Counted from the stretch's first letter, positions 23,701 through 36,345 are shown. The stretch: DNA of 64,000 nt from Atrina japonica (GCA_030159075.1 BROG01000343.1:434001-498000); one strand, 5' to 3'. The notes: a model not told the origin generated them from the letters alone. Translations and numbers: made by a program.

Positions 23701-26700
23701 TTGCCGTTTAAATGTTTAAATTAAAATCATATGAATGTTTGTACATGTACTTACAACATGTATCAAAATGGAAATATTTAATAACAACTGCAGAAATTTA
23801 AATATATATTGTACAATCTGATTTCAAATAAACAATTATTGGAACTTAAATATACAATCTTTTTTCAAATAAACAAATATCAAATAAGATTGTATTAAAA
23901 ATATGTGCACTTGACTGGAACTGCCAATGTTTGAGTCAAGTATATGAAGGCTACAAGGCTCAACATTAATATTTTGGGTACCCGTCATGTCCAACGGGTC
24001 TTTCCAAGAATTACCTGTCAGGATGAAATACATAAATGTATGTACCAGTCCAACTTTAAATGAAATAAATTCAGTGTCTTCATATTTCATATTTTTGATG
24101 GCATTAATTGTTGTAATAACAAGATATTTATATTACAAAACAATACTGATATGTTTAAACAGGATGTGGATCATGTCTTTTGAGTTTTACAAATGCTCTA
24201 ATTTATTTTCACCTGTCCTGTCGGACAAGTTATTTACAACTTCTACCTGTCCGACAGACAAATCTTCCTGTCCCAGACAGTCCGACAATCCTCAATGTCC
24301 CTAATGTAGTTTATCATAATGGACCACTTTGACAACTATTTCCATGGTTATACATCAATTTCCTTTATACTTTAAAATTTGGAGATTAATTTAATGTATT
24401 TATTTGTAATCACATTTATTTAATTCAATTTTTATTTCGTCATCATAATAAATATAAATTTTTTCAGGGCATGGGACCATAAATGAATGATATTTTCATT
24501 GTTTATGATGTGCTATTCATTATTCAAATTATTGAATGATTAAAAGAAAGTGCTAATATCTGATGTGTAAAATGCTGGTTTGGCTGAATGAAAATTACAA
24601 TTTCATTCAGTATTTTTGTAAATTTATATACATTGTATTTTGGCATGAAATATGAATTGAATTATATTTATTCTATATTTGACTTTTACAGAAATTGGTG
24701 TTGGATTGGCAGGGTTTGGAATTGCCTTTTTGTTCCTAGGGATTCTGTTCTTTTTTGACAAAGGATTGTTGGCTATTGGTAATGTAAGTAAATTCATATA
24801 TGTGTTTATAGCTCCTTGAAAATTATAGTCAGTGTCAGAGAACACCAAAACCTGTGTGTTTAAGGGTGGTTGAGTGCCACACATGTAACATTATAGTTAA
24901 CTGATTTACATATGTATGGAAACAAACAGGATTTCAAGCTTTTAATGTGCGAGAAAAATAATCAAGCACCACATTTGAGTTACAGATAGAAAAATATCAG
25001 TCTTGGGAAGGATGAAGCCTCGGTTGGAGCTTATTGATTCATCCCACTCAAGACTGATATTTTTCAATTTGGAACTCAAAGTGAAGCTATATTATATTAC
25101 ACCTGTATGTGTTTAACTTTAAGGATGGTTGAGTGCCATACTTGTAGTGACATTATAGTCAGAGAACACCATCACCTGTATGTGTTTAAGGATGGATGAA
25201 TGCCACACTTATAAAATTATAGTCAGAGAACACCATCACCTGTATGTGTTTAAGGATGGATGAATGCCACACTTATAAAATTATAGTCAGAGAACACCAT
25301 CACCTGTATGTGTTTAAGGATGGATGAATGCCACACTTATAAAATTATAGTCAGAGAACACCATCACCTGTGGATGAATGTTTAGTCAGAGATGGATGAA
25401 TGCCACAATTTATAAAATTAAGGATAGAATCTTATAAAAAATTATAGAGAACACCATCACCTGATATGTGTTTAAGGATGGAACACCATCATGGATGAAT
25501 GCCACACTTATAAATTATTATAGTCAGAGAACACCAGAGAACACCATCACCTGTATGTGTTTAAGGTGGATTCAGGATGGTATGTTTCAATGCCATACTT
25601 ATAAAATTATAGCCAGGGAACACCATCAACTGTGCCACACTTATATATTTAACCTGGGTCAGGATGGTTGATGCCACACTTATAAAATTGTCAGGGAACA
25701 CCATCACCTGTATGTGTTTCAGGATGGTTATGCCACACTTATTATAGTCAGGGAACACCATCACTGTATGTGTTTCTGTATGTGTTTCAGGATGGTTGAA
25801 TGCCACACTTATAAAATTATAGTCAGGGAACACCATCACCTGTATGTGTTTCAGGATGGTTGAATGCCACACTTATAAAATTATAGTCAGGGAACACCAT
25901 CACCTGTATGTGTTTCAGGATGGTTGAATGCCACACTTATAAAATTATAGTCAGGGAACACCATCACCTGTATGTGTAAGATGGATGAATTCCACACTTG
26001 TAAAATTATAGTTAGGGAACACCATCACCTGTATATGTTTAAGGATGGTTGAGTGCCACACTTGTAAAATAAGTCAGGTAAAACAATCACCCTTATGTGT
26101 TTACAGATGGCTGAATGCCACACTTGTAACATTATATTCAAGGGACTAGGGGTGGTTGAGTAAAATGGATTGCTTATTTATTGATAAAAATAAAAATGCT
26201 GTTATTGAGTGATAAATCATTTGTTCATGTAATGTTCTTAGCAAGTCTTTATAACACATGTATATGTACATTGTACCAAACTGCAAAAAATTACTCATAG
26301 ATGTAATTTTGAGCCACTGAATATGTACATGTACATGCATATCTAAAAGGCTAAGGTTCCTGTTTTCACCAGGTACAAGAAATTGTTTCAAGAAATTTGC
26401 TGATTATTTTTTACTTTTCATTAAAACCTAGGTTCTTCTATCCAAAATGGAGAACCAACTAATGTAATTTTTTAATGTTCAATTCATAGCAAAATTAACC
26501 AAATACAGGTAGTAAATTTGATATAAATGATTTTGTGACTTACATGTACATGTACATATCTTGCAGGTCCAAATTTAGGATGCAAAACTTCTGGTTGTTG
26601 ATCCTCAATATTAAAAACAATATCTAACCAAATTATTATCATTTCATAATGATCAGAAAAATGAGAAAAGAAAAATGTATTTTTAGGTTTTGGGTAAAAC

Positions 26701-29700
26701 AGTAATAACAAATAAGGTTACATTGAATATCTAACTTGGACTCTTCCTTTGCAGATATTATTCATTGCTGGATTAGCATTTGTAATTGGACTTGAAAGAA
26801 CATTCAGATTTTTTTTCCAAAGGCATAAATTAAAAGCAACAGGATTTTTCATTGGTGGTATACTAGTTGTCCTCATGGGCTGGCCAGTCATAGGAATGTG
26901 TGTAGAAATGTATGGATTTTTTCTCCTCTTCAGGTAAGCCTTACACTTACACCACATTTAAATGGTGTCTTCCTCCTATTCCAACATTGAAAAAATCATA
27001 TTCCTCCCGTTCCTACATTCTATGAACAGTAGATGTTTTTATAAGCTAGTTATATTGTTTTAGCAATTTAAGGCTAATTAAAATACAGGTACTGTACAGG
27101 TAAATTCAGATATACAGGTAAATTTAAACATGTTTTCTCATTTGAATTACAATGTAAATGTACACAGTTTTAAATTTTTCAAACCTAAAATTTAGTAAAT
27201 ATTAAATAAAATTTAGTAAATGTAAAGTAAAATTTCAGAAATTTTTTTAGAATTGTTCATGGAAAACTTAGTAAAATTTTGGTTTTTAGGTAAATTAAAA
27301 TATTAAGTAATAGTAAGGTTTTCAGATAATTTTTAAAATTTGTTCTTTTAACTTATCTTTAATTTTTCAATTTCATATTAAAATATTAAGTAAAAGTTAG
27401 ATTTTCAGATAATTCTTAAAATTTGTTCTTTTTTTGCATATCTTTAATTTTTCAATTTCATGGAAAATTAAAATTTTTGGAGGTATTTAGGTAAATTTCA
27501 TAATACTATAGAATGAACAGAATTCATAATCAGTATTATTATCATAATTGAAATGATAATTGTTTGTTGATGCTGTTGTTGTGTGATACCTGAATACTGC
27601 TGAGCAGGGTTAAAGTAACAGACCAAGCCAAGTATTATTACTGTAATGATGTAAACTGTGCTCATAACTAATGTGATGTCAAGACATACTCAGTGTCAAA
27701 GTCAAAACTTAATTTGATGAATTCAATTTCACATCTGACCATTCCAAGCTGTTCAAAATCTCATAAATACCCCTGCCAACATGTTTGACACCATTCTGAG
27801 TTCAACCAGTTATCCAATGGCTAATGCACAGCTTAACATCAGTTTTATAGCCAACAGACTAGGAAACCAGAACCTGATTTACAATGGTTAAAAGTTCCAG
27901 ATTAAATCCAGACAGGTGGAGCGATGCTAATGGCAGTGTTCTACACGGAATTGTCCAGCAACAATCAACACATTGAACAACATTCCAGCCAAAATTTCAG
28001 ATGTCCACAACCATGAGTCGGACATATTGCAGCTACAAGTAAATGATGTTATGAGACGCATGAAAATGCGCTGCCAAGAAGAGTTAACACCTGTACCAGC
28101 AATATACGAAGAAGAACTGCGACTTAGAAATCCAGAGTGGAATGATGCTGCTCAAGAACTGATGGAAAATATGCCAACATACCAGCCTCTACCATCAGAG
28201 ACAGAAGACTATTCCACCACTGCCAGCATCACCTAAAGAAATTGTACTAGAGAGTGAATGGACTGAAACAACAAACAGTCAGCCATTTTTACTTGCTGAT
28301 GACAACACTTATGGATGCCTCTTGATTTTATCCAGTTTATGATAACTTTTCTCTTATTTTTTTTACCTGTGATTACCTGTGGTATTTTAGCTTTGTGTAT
28401 TTTACAAACTAATTATATTTAATTCATTGTTTATTCAAGAATTCTTCCTATTCCAACAAACTTGTTCACCTTTTACCCTCTCAAATGTTGGAATAGGAGG
28501 AATAAACTATTTAAATACAGACATGAAAAATATGTTTAGATTTTTTTCAGGATTTTGTCAAATTTAAGGCCTTGTGAACTCACACAGTTATATGTTTTTA
28601 CCTTTTATTCAGTAATGTAAATGTAAAAATTAAAATGGAGTATTATGGTGTTAATCACTGAAAAAAGACACATATTTTGAAATATGAGAAAAAGTGCAAA
28701 GGACGCTATTGATTTTAGATAAATATCTCTGTTGCTTGCTTAATTAGAACACTCTGCAGTGAATCATATACAGTGATATACCAGAGACATTAGAATTTCT
28801 TTTTAATTCATAACTTCCTGGTACATGTATGTAGACCTTGCCTTTATATTCAATGCCTTCTCCATGTTTTCATTCGTTTTCAGAGAAAAGATGTGTACTT
28901 CTGATATACTATATAACTGCATTTTTCATTTCAGTGGATTTTTCCCTGTTGCAGTTAACTTCTTACGAAGAGTACCAGTTGTAGGGTCATTACTAAACCT
29001 TCCAGGCATTAGATCGGTATGAAATTATTCTTGATTTGCCATCAACAACTCTTTTATTTAACGTCACCTGAGTTACGTGACCGTTTATAATCAGTTGAGC
29101 ATTGGAACTTTGGTATTATGTTTATAATATTTATAACCACTAGGTCGTTGCCACTGCTGGTGGACCGTTTGAGTCCCTGAGGGTATACATAAACCTAGTA
29201 TCTGGTATTTCGGTATCAACTGATAATCTCATACTAAAGTAATATTTGGCACTGATAACAGCATTTAAATCCTGAATTATTCAAAAGCTAAGATAGTCAT
29301 CTTTTTACGGTGGTTACTCTTGGCTGGATTTTCTGTGCATTTGGATTTTTTGTTTGGCCATGTGCTATGCCACTTTCCCTTAAATAGAAAATCTATTCAA
29401 AATTGGAGCTTGACTGATGAAGTCTAGTTGATAGAAATGATTGACTTGAGCAAAATAACTTTGGTATTATGTTTATAATATTTGCAATCATTGTGGGTAA
29501 TGACTTCCATTAGGTCATTAGTTAGACCCTTTCTGCCTCTTTTCAGGCCACAGAATAACAGAATTGTGTAACCTATTGACAGGTTACACTAAAAGGAATG
29601 ACTGTAACCTTCAGGTTACGATAGCAATAATGAATACTTAAACATTTTGTTGTTGTATTATTGTTTACCGTCCCACTGAAGAATATTTCACTCATGTGGA

Positions 29701-30950
29701 GACTTCACTAAATGCTGGTGAAGGGCTTCAAATTTTGGCGTATTCTTGGCACTTGCGGCCATTGAGCAGTGAGGGTTCTTTAATGTGCCAACATCTTCTG
29801 TGAGATGGGACCTTGGTTCTACTGTCTCATCCAAAGGACAAGAAACCGACCTGCTACTGTCTGGACTCAGACTCAGGATCAAGAGTCAAGTGCTACAGAC
29901 TGAGCCAGAAGACTTAAAAATGAATTTATGGAGAACGAAAAGGGGGTTAACTGATTTGTATTTGCCGTAATCGCCATGTAACCTGAATGATCACTCCCAT
30001 GTTATGTTGTGGTCTGATTTTTCTCTAAAATCCTTCAAGATTGAATTTATGAAAATTTTTCAAATAAAAATTGTTTTGATCAATTCTCGATTGACAAAAC
30101 AGATTTACATGTATATATTTTCTTTTGTCAAATTCATTGTTTTTTCAGCTATTGATTTAGTATTTACACAGGAATTCTGACAGCCCAGAATCATAGCAAT
30201 TTTCAATTTAAATGTTGCTCTATCTTATTTAAATCTACATAAGATGGATGCTATATTTTATCTGTGTTATCTCCCTTTATAATTTAGACGTTGAGACCAG
30301 TTTTATAATGTACATATTTCAGCTTTAGTTACAATCTTTTGTGGGGTCTAGAAATAAAAAAATCTTTTGACTTGATATTGTCCTTGAACTTCTTTGCAAA
30401 AAGTAGGGTGCAGTGTAGGTCACTGATTATGCACTTAAATCATTAGAATATTTTGGATTAGTTTTGAATTCCCCAAAATGATAATACAGATATGCAGAAT
30501 TATTTGCAAGATGATTTTCTTAGACACTCTGATATATCATTAAGAGTATTTCAACTTTTGTGGTGAAGTTTTGGTACAGTATTTTCTGTAGTTTAGGATA
30601 ATCTTCAGTTGATTTAAAAGGAATTTCATTGAAATAAATGTTAGTAGTCTTTTAAAGTTTACATAAGATAACATGAAGTTGTACTAGCCTCATTTTAATT
30701 TCAAATTTTGCTTACTGGAACAAGACATCTAAAGGTGTTGGTTGCAAAAACATATGAATGGTACATTTAATAATAATATATTATAATAACTTTGGCATTT
30801 AGAGCACAACTGATTCCAATTATTTTAGTCCTCCATCAGTCAAACCTGTATATTTATAGTAGCAACAGATGTAGTGAAGGATTCTAATGATAATTTCATT
30901 TTCATTTGCAGATTGCAGATAAACTTGGGGAATCCAGTGCCATGGTATAG
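20323..30950 (+). CDS. GOLT1B: GOLT1/GOT1 vesicle transport protein, five exons
   Basis: Joining 20323..20347, 24692..24783, 26755..26933, 28935..29016 and 30912..30950 gives one open frame of 138 codons plus stop, the length I know for vertebrate GOLT1B. All introns are GT-AG. Recognisable family stretches are IGVGLAGFG near residue 10, FDKGLLAIGN (30-39), GLAFVIGLERTFRFFFQ (44-60), GWPVIGM (80s), YGFFLLF, GFFPVAV and LLNLPGIRS, ending GESSAMV. Four hydrophobic segments lie at about residues 10-30, 34-52, 69-97 and 99-108. The family (Got1/Sft2-like tetraspanning proteins) acts in ER-Golgi and Golgi vesicle traffic. The start is the first ATG of a tandem ATGATG; it aligns codon-for-codon with the family N-terminus. 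Residue 99, split over the exon 3/4 junction, is Ser where I recall Arg in vertebrates. GOLT1A versus GOLT1B is not resolved; the B symbol is by similarity. The introns are filled with repeats. Confidence 0.93.
20647..20703. repeat. (TA)n microsatellite
   Basis: An uninterrupted TA tract of about 56 bp that ends 5 bp before a perfect palindrome. Confidence 0.97.
20709..20736. repeat. 28-bp perfect palindrome
   Basis: The half-site AGGACCCTGACGAA is followed directly by its exact reverse complement, with no spacer. Base pairing stops at both flanks. Confidence 0.95.
23091..23171. mobile_element. pogo/Tigger-like mini-hairpin (MITE remnant)
   Basis: The left end TACAGTGGAACCTCGCTAAT resembles pogo/Tigger-type termini (CAGTnGAACCTC...). 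The right end read in reverse complement, TACAGAACCTCAATTAAGAG, matches it with a 3-base gap. There is almost no interior. The family assignment is from recall of terminal sequences. Confidence 0.55.
24692..24783 (+). CDS. GOLT1B: GOLT1 coding exon 2
   Basis: The acceptor is ttttacag and the donor gtaagt. It encodes the first membrane segment and FDKGLLAIGN. It enters with two bases of the Lys codon and ends on a codon boundary. Confidence 0.93.
24974..25080. repeat. Long imperfect hairpin in GOLT1 intron 2
   Basis: Arms 24974..25016 and 25038..25080 are inverted copies, including the core gaaaaatatcagtctt / aagactgatatttttc, around a 21-bp loop. It is MITE-like, with no coding content. Confidence 0.85.
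25087..26160. repeat. About 64-bp minisatellite in GOLT1 intron 2
   Basis: Roughly sixteen copies of a unit containing gccacacttataaaattata, gtcagggaacaccatcacct and gtatgtgtttcaggatggtt. Some are complete and several between 25370 and 25760 are internally deleted. One outlying copy lies near 24800..24890. Open frames inside it are by-products of the repeat. Confidence 0.93.
26755..26933 (+). CDS. GOLT1B: GOLT1 coding exon 3
   Basis: The acceptor is cctttgcag and the donor gtaagc. This 179-nt exon encodes the most conserved part of the protein (GLERTFRFFFQ, then two hydrophobic runs to YGFFLLF). It ends with two bases of a codon. Confidence 0.95.
27781..28236 (+). pseudogene. FLYWCH-type zinc-finger copy, disrupted
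   Basis: One frame from ATG 27781 to the stop at 28236 (152 codons) carries the C-terminal half of a FLYWCH-like finger: W-x-C (27931..27939), a second Cys at 27952, then V-H-N-H near 28005, followed by an acidic tail. Two in-frame TAA codons, 27889..27891 and 27928..27930, interrupt it. Both fall where this finger type normally has Tyr (the G-Y-x-F and Y-W-x-C positions). FLYWCH fingers occur in host regulators and in MULE-type transposon proteins. The copy sits in GOLT1 intron 3 on the same strand. A translated alternative exon is less likely because of the stops. Confidence 0.6.
28935..29016 (+). CDS. GOLT1B: GOLT1 coding exon 4
   Basis: The acceptor is catttcag and the donor gtatga. It encodes GFFPVAV, RRVPVVGSLLNLPGIRS. 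The first base completes a Ser codon begun in exon 3. Confidence 0.93.
29108..29480 (+). repeat. Dispersed repeat R1, plus-strand copy
   Basis: The stretch from about 29140 to 29460 is an inverted counterpart of 5950..6310 and 1760..2050 (shared words include gaagtctag/ctagacttc, ggtttatgtataccct in reverse, ctaagatagtcat). The 24-bp word starting actttggtattatgtttata occurs at both ends (29113 and 29462), like a direct flanking repeat. No coding capacity is seen. Confidence 0.7.
29648..29925 (-). mobile_element. tRNA-derived SINE, family C (GOLT1 intron 4)
   Basis: The copy shares order and words with 38143..38400: gaatatttcactcat, ggtgaagggcttcaaatt, cggccattgagcagtg, then a degraded tRNA-like head ending actgagccag. 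The tRNA head is at the high-coordinate end, so the element is on the minus strand. A coding-looking frame across it is spurious. Confidence 0.85.
30912..30950 (+). CDS. GOLT1B: GOLT1 terminal coding exon 5
   Basis: The acceptor is catttgcag. It encodes IADKLGESSAMV and TAG, matching the family C-terminus. Confidence 0.9.
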   Translation: MADKLGESSAMV

Positions 30951-31020
30951 TGTCTTCTTTCTTTCGTTCATCATTAGTTCTTTTTGTGATATTTTTTATT
31001 TCAAACTGTATGCCTGAAAC

Positions 31021-31026
31021 AATAAA
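31021..31026 (+). terminator. Poly(A) signal AATAAA for GOLT1
   Basis: This is a canonical hexamer 71 nt after the GOLT1 stop codon. Further AATAAA hexamers occur downstream in AT-rich sequence, so the used site is inferred. Confidence 0.5.
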
Positions 31027-31299
31027 ATAGCAAAAACAATTGTGAGTGAATCCTGGAAGAATGAATGATGATTGTGTTTTTTGACATTGATGTCTAAATA
31101 TCAGTATTTAATAAATGTATGGTTTTTAACATTTATATCGAATTGTGGTGTCATTTGCCTGATTTTGTTCCTTAAACTTTATGCATTATTGAATTGCAGT
31201 TTATCAATATTTCAAAACAGCAGGGAAGTTATGTTTATCTTTGAGTGACTGTTAAAAAGTCATTAGTGTGGAGTCTTATAAGGGGAAGGTCAACAGGGT

Positions 31300-31870
31300 A
31301 ATATCGTTATGCTGCTAGACAACTCAAAATTACATTTCACAGCTAGACAATGTAACTCAAAATTACTTTTACACAGCTAGACAAAATAATTAAAAAATGA
31401 CTTTTTACAGCTGGACAACATAACTAAAAATGACTTTTTACAGTTTACAACATAATTAAAAATCATTTTTTACAGCTAGACAACATAACTCAAAATTACT
31501 TTACACAGCTATACAACATAAATCAAAATTACTTTACATAGCTAGACAATAGAACTCAATATTACTTTACACAAGCTAGACAATGTAATTGAAAATTACT
31601 TGACAGCTCGACAAAGTAACTTAAAATTACTTTACATAGCTAGACAATATAACTCAATATTACTTTACACAGCTAGACAATGTAATTGAAAATTATTTGA
31701 CAGCTCGACAATGTAACTTAAAATTACTTTACATAGCTAGACAATGTAACTTAAAATTACTTTACACAGCTAGACAATGTAATTGAAAATTATTTGACAG
31801 CTCGACAATGTAACTTAAAATTACTTTACATAGCTAGACAATGTAACTTAAAATTACTTTACTCACACGT
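31300..31870. repeat. About 33-bp minisatellite
   Basis: Around seventeen copies of a unit like cagctagacaatgtaactca followed by aaattactttaca, 0.3 kb downstream of the GOLT1 poly(A) signal. Confidence 0.92.
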
Positions 31871-33513
31871 AAGTAGACAACATCACTGATTGTTACCTTT
31901 CAGACATTGTAAATCCGATATGAATAGTCATATTTGATGATGTCACAGTGGCATGATTAGAGGATCAAACTGTTAAAGGTAGAGGAAGTCCAAAGTAAAA
32001 ATAAACTAGGTACATAGAGGTGAATGTGGACAGTACTGAAAAATAATATAGATAGTCTGAAGTAAAAATAAACTAGGCGCATAGGGGCCAGTGTGGACAG
32101 TATTAAGTACTATATACTTCAGTGAATGATCTATTGTTATCTCATTTTTCAAGCTGTCATAAATACAGGTGCAAGAACACACGAGAACGGAACACTACCA
32201 AAGTAATAATTTTCGATTCATTTAGCCCTTTAAATGCTTATTGGTTTTGAAAATTTTCAAATGAGTGATTTCTAAATAGCTTAATATCTTGAAGAGTGAT
32301 GTCCTACATATTTATAACTTAATTAATATACTTAAAGCAGAGATTTATTCAGCCTCAGTAGGAAAGTCTTCAATTTTTATGGCATTGAGCATTATATTAC
32401 TGTTCAAAGCACATTGGGATACTTTTAACACTTGTATGAATACAAAGATTCAAAGTATTTTTTGTTGAATTCCTATTGTATTAGTTGTTTAGCAGCTGAA
32501 ACAGGAGTATTATGGAGTCATAGGCTCTGGTATTAAGACTTAAGATTTTTGTGAAGCAGGTGATGGAAAAACCTTTAGAATTAAGGATATTCCTATAGAG
32601 AGGTGAATTTGTTAAGGGTTTTGTTTTTTGTCACCTACCCTTGATGATGATATAACTTTGATTTTCCCCATTTTTGATGCACAAAGTTGCCAAACATTTC
32701 ATTACACTGTATATGAGACATTTCATATAATTTCTATATAATTATACCTTTGTACTATGGTAGGGTTTTGTAGCAATTCTTCATAAACTTATCCTAGTAC
32801 GGAAGTACCCATATTTATTTATCATTAATCAATTTTGAGATTAAAGTATGCATCAGCATGATTGATTTGAATGTGTGAAGACGAAAACATTTCTAAAATG
32901 ATAATTATAATATCTTTGTGTATTTTTGCTTGTGTGGGCGTGTGCATCTTTTGAATACAATTCAACATTCTTATTTTTTTTTATTTGAGAGAGAACAAAT
33001 ATTTTGATACAAATAATTTCAGGTACTTGTTGCTTGTAAAGAACAAAAGTTTTATGTTTACACATATGTAATTATTTCTGTTCAGGTAATTATTAGGTTC
33101 CACATTTCACTCCTGTTTGCAGAATTGGAGAGATTTCTTTACAAATGCCTATTAAGTCACAGTATTATGAAGTTTGATAAACTGTTTGTCCCTGCAATTT
33201 TGATTGTCAACATTTTAGTGTATGAACCAAAAACGTTTCATATCCTTTCTAGCCATCCAGTTTGAATTTTTCATAATATTATTGTATGGTTATTAATGTA
33301 CCGGTGTTAAGGTTGATATGTGTAGTAGAAAATATAGTAAAGTTACACAAGTCATTACCATTCTGTATGCTCATTGGATAAAGAGCAGTATATAAATATA
33401 AGACCTATATATAAATCATAAAAAGGTTTTCATTTTTTTTTCAAATTCCATGTTTCATATTGATGTAAATTAGAGAATTTGAATTTGTCATTATGATTAC
33501 AACAGAAATCAAA

Positions 33514-33516
<3 letters not shown>

Positions 33517-33550
<34 letters not shown>
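33517..33550. repeat. (CT)n microsatellite
   Basis: About 17 CT units. Confidence 0.97.
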
Positions 33551-33554
<4 letters not shown>

Positions 33555-34906
33555 GAAGTAAATACTCTTTTAGTTTTACAGCTTTATGGAACTTAAGTGT
33601 TTAATGTTTGTAAAGTAAGATATTAGGGGAGGTAAATGTCGGTAGCATGGCGTGTTTTATGTATGTTTTGTTTATGCCTCTTTCATTTCAGCCCTTTGTT
33701 GAACATATTATATACATGTATGTGTATGTTGATGTATTTTATCTTTAATGGTATGATCATTAATAAAGGGACTATCATGTTTATACAGTTTTAGGAATCT
33801 GATGAATTTACTTGTGTGTTGTCCCACTACATGATACGATTATGTCTGGGATGTCTTTTTTGCTCACTTGTCCCTTTGGGTCATGTTAGCTTTGCCGTCA
33901 CTTTTTGTGTGGTTTTCAGACTTGTATCCAGTCACCATGCCTGTTAGCCAAGTTGGCCAACAGTCTATCTTAGTTTATCATTGGACTAAAAAATCTCTTG
34001 AAATTAAGATATTTAGTAGAATGGTCATTGGTACACCCTTTCAGAATTTTACCCATATACAACTGTGTAATTATTTCAGCATTGTTCTGCCAATTTTAGA
34101 CCAGGTGAGCAATAAAAGGTTCCTGGCTGCCTCTGGTTCTCGTCACCTTTACAGTCATACTTATTGTTTACAAGTTTGCTAAATGGTCATGTATGGAACA
34201 GCAATAGTCCAATGCATAATCATGACTTAACAAAATATCATTCATTGGCCATCATGCTTCATTAATGTCTTATACCAAAACATTGTTATAGACTATTCAT
34301 TTGCATTTTAAAATAAAATAAAATGATCAGAAATTGATGTTTTGCTTTGTTCTTCCTGTCCAGAGACACATAATACAAGACAAAATATATATACAGATTC
34401 TTTTTCATGGTGAAAGTAGGAACATGTCAGTATCTAGACACAATATGTTTAAATTAAAGTTATATGGTTAATATATGATAAATTACACCTAAATGACTCA
34501 AGTAGGAACTCATTGCTCTTTTTAGCATTTCCCTATTGTCAATGTTCGAAAAAAAAATACTTGGAAATTGGAAGACGATTCTAGTGAAAAGATAACAATC
34601 CAGTATTTTTATTGGTCAATACACATATATTGTCTACCTAAACAAATTACATGGTATACTGGTATTTTCCAAAATATTTCAGTGGTTCTAAGACCCTTTC
34701 ATTTTCGCGGATCTAGTGTTTTGAATTGTAAATGCAACATTTTCGTACAAAATGACGCCAGATATAAGTTTCTATATATTAATAGCTCTAAGTATTTTAT
34801 TGAAAAAATTGTTGTTTGACTAATAAAGCATTAATTTTGTAGAAATCATGCAAGGATCTAAATGATAATACATGGGTGATTGGCTTACTTTTTACGATAC
34901 TGCATG

Positions 34907-34939
<33 letters not shown>
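34907..34939. repeat. (TA)n microsatellite
   Basis: About 16 TA units. Confidence 0.95.
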
Positions 34940-34943
<4 letters not shown>

Positions 34944-35362
34944 TTGTATCATTTACCAGAAACACATGACTTTATTTACATATAAAGGGTTCATATTTCA
35001 ATCCAGTTTTCCTTTTCCTTTCTTGTAGGATTTGGCTTGATCACAGGTATTCTTTTATTCTTGCTTTAAGCAGAATTGGTGATGGATTTGCAGGATTTAT
35101 ATCATATATTTTGGTTATTTATGTTCTAGTTAATGAGGCAGTACAGCTTTTTAAACATATCTTACTGCAAATAGGTTCGAATTAATAGAACGTTCTGTTG
35201 ACTTAGATATTAAGGTACATGATCTGCCAGTTTAGGCTCTCTGTAAAGATCACCGAGAAGAAGCATAGCCTCTCTTTCACATGTTATATGCATGGAGCAC
35301 ATGTACTGTCAATTTCATGAAATATGGCAGTATGGTATTGGTACTTATATATACAGCCGATT

Positions 35363-35803
35363 CCATTTAATTGCATACCTGATAATTGCATATTCCTGTT
35401 AATTGCATAAGAATTCAAAACACAAAACCATTTTCTTTCTCTTACATTTAAAATATTCCTTTTAATTACATAGATTAAACCAAGAATTTATGTTAATTTC
35501 ATAACATATTCCCAAAAATGAGGGAAAATGTACTAATTGCGGTAAAAAGTTATGTATGGCATACTACACATAGAAATGAGAAAATACCAAACTAAATTTT
35601 GCTTTTATTTCATTGTTTTACCCTGATGCTTAATGAGATTCCATTACTAAGAACCTAGGATGTTTATAATAGTATATATATATATATATATAACTGAAAG
35701 GACTAATTGAACAGATCATCATTATTCACTGAAATATTCTAATCCTGTTATTTGCAAAATTTTCTCCGAAATTTTGGCTATGCAATTAAGAGGAATCCAA
35801 TAT
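35363..35803. mobile_element. MITE with about 20-bp inverted ends
   Basis: The left end CGATTCCATTTAATTGCATA matches GGATTCCTCTTAATTGCATA (reverse complement of the right end) at 17 of 20 bases. The interior is AT-rich with a short (TA)n and further ttaattgcat copies. The style is pogo-like; the family is uncertain. Confidence 0.65.
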
Positions 35804-36345
35804 ATATATATATAGTATTATTTATAAATAATGGTGATACCTAATCTGATTTAATCTGTATGTAGCGTTCTGTTGTTTGTAGACGGTGGTGGTATCTACT
35901 CTGCATGTAACAGTGCGGTTACGTATCTGTTTTTATTCCAAACGGTTGTGTACAGATTTGTTCTTATGATCGTGTTTATAATATAGAGTTCAATACGCCC
36001 ATACATTAAACAACACTATATTACACTAAAGTTTGGAAACAGATATTCCACAGGAGCTACTTTTCGAAATGGAATTCTAGTCATACAAAATAATTGGCGT
36101 TAATAAAGTATTGAATTATAAATTTGTTTCCACAATTAAATAAGAAATGTTATATGTTGTAAATGCAAAAACACACGAATGTTTGTCTGTATCATCAGAG
36201 TGCATTGATCGTCGTAGCAAAAGAATTCATCTCGGGCTACTCTCTTGTTGAATCCTTCTGCTATTACGATTACGATTGCGTGCAGTATGCTCGTAAAGGT
36301 GGATACATGTGTAGTTTTGTATATATATATGTTATTAACGCCACA

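Larger units (their letters stand above)
20348..24691 (+). other. GOLT1 intron 1
   Basis: A 4.3-kb intron. It holds a (TA)n tract joined to a 28-bp palindrome (20647..20736), a pogo-like mini-hairpin (23091..23171) and otherwise AT-rich sequence without recognisable genes. The motif gtcgaaattaggacc recurs loosely near 20725 (reverse complement), 21065 and 21223. Confidence 0.85.
31871..35362. other. Gene-free stretch
   Basis: Apart from the CT and TA microsatellites I see nothing. The 104-codon frame at 33868 lacks any family features. Confidence 0.6.

Noticed and set aside
25561..25872. 103-codon minus-strand frame
   Set aside because: It translates the 64-bp minisatellite in GOLT1 intron 2.
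24624..26957. Minus-strand frames of 79-86 codons
   Set aside because: Antisense shadows of GOLT1 exons 2 and 3.
29689..29970. Opposed 61-64 codon frames
   Set aside because: Both lie in a family C SINE.
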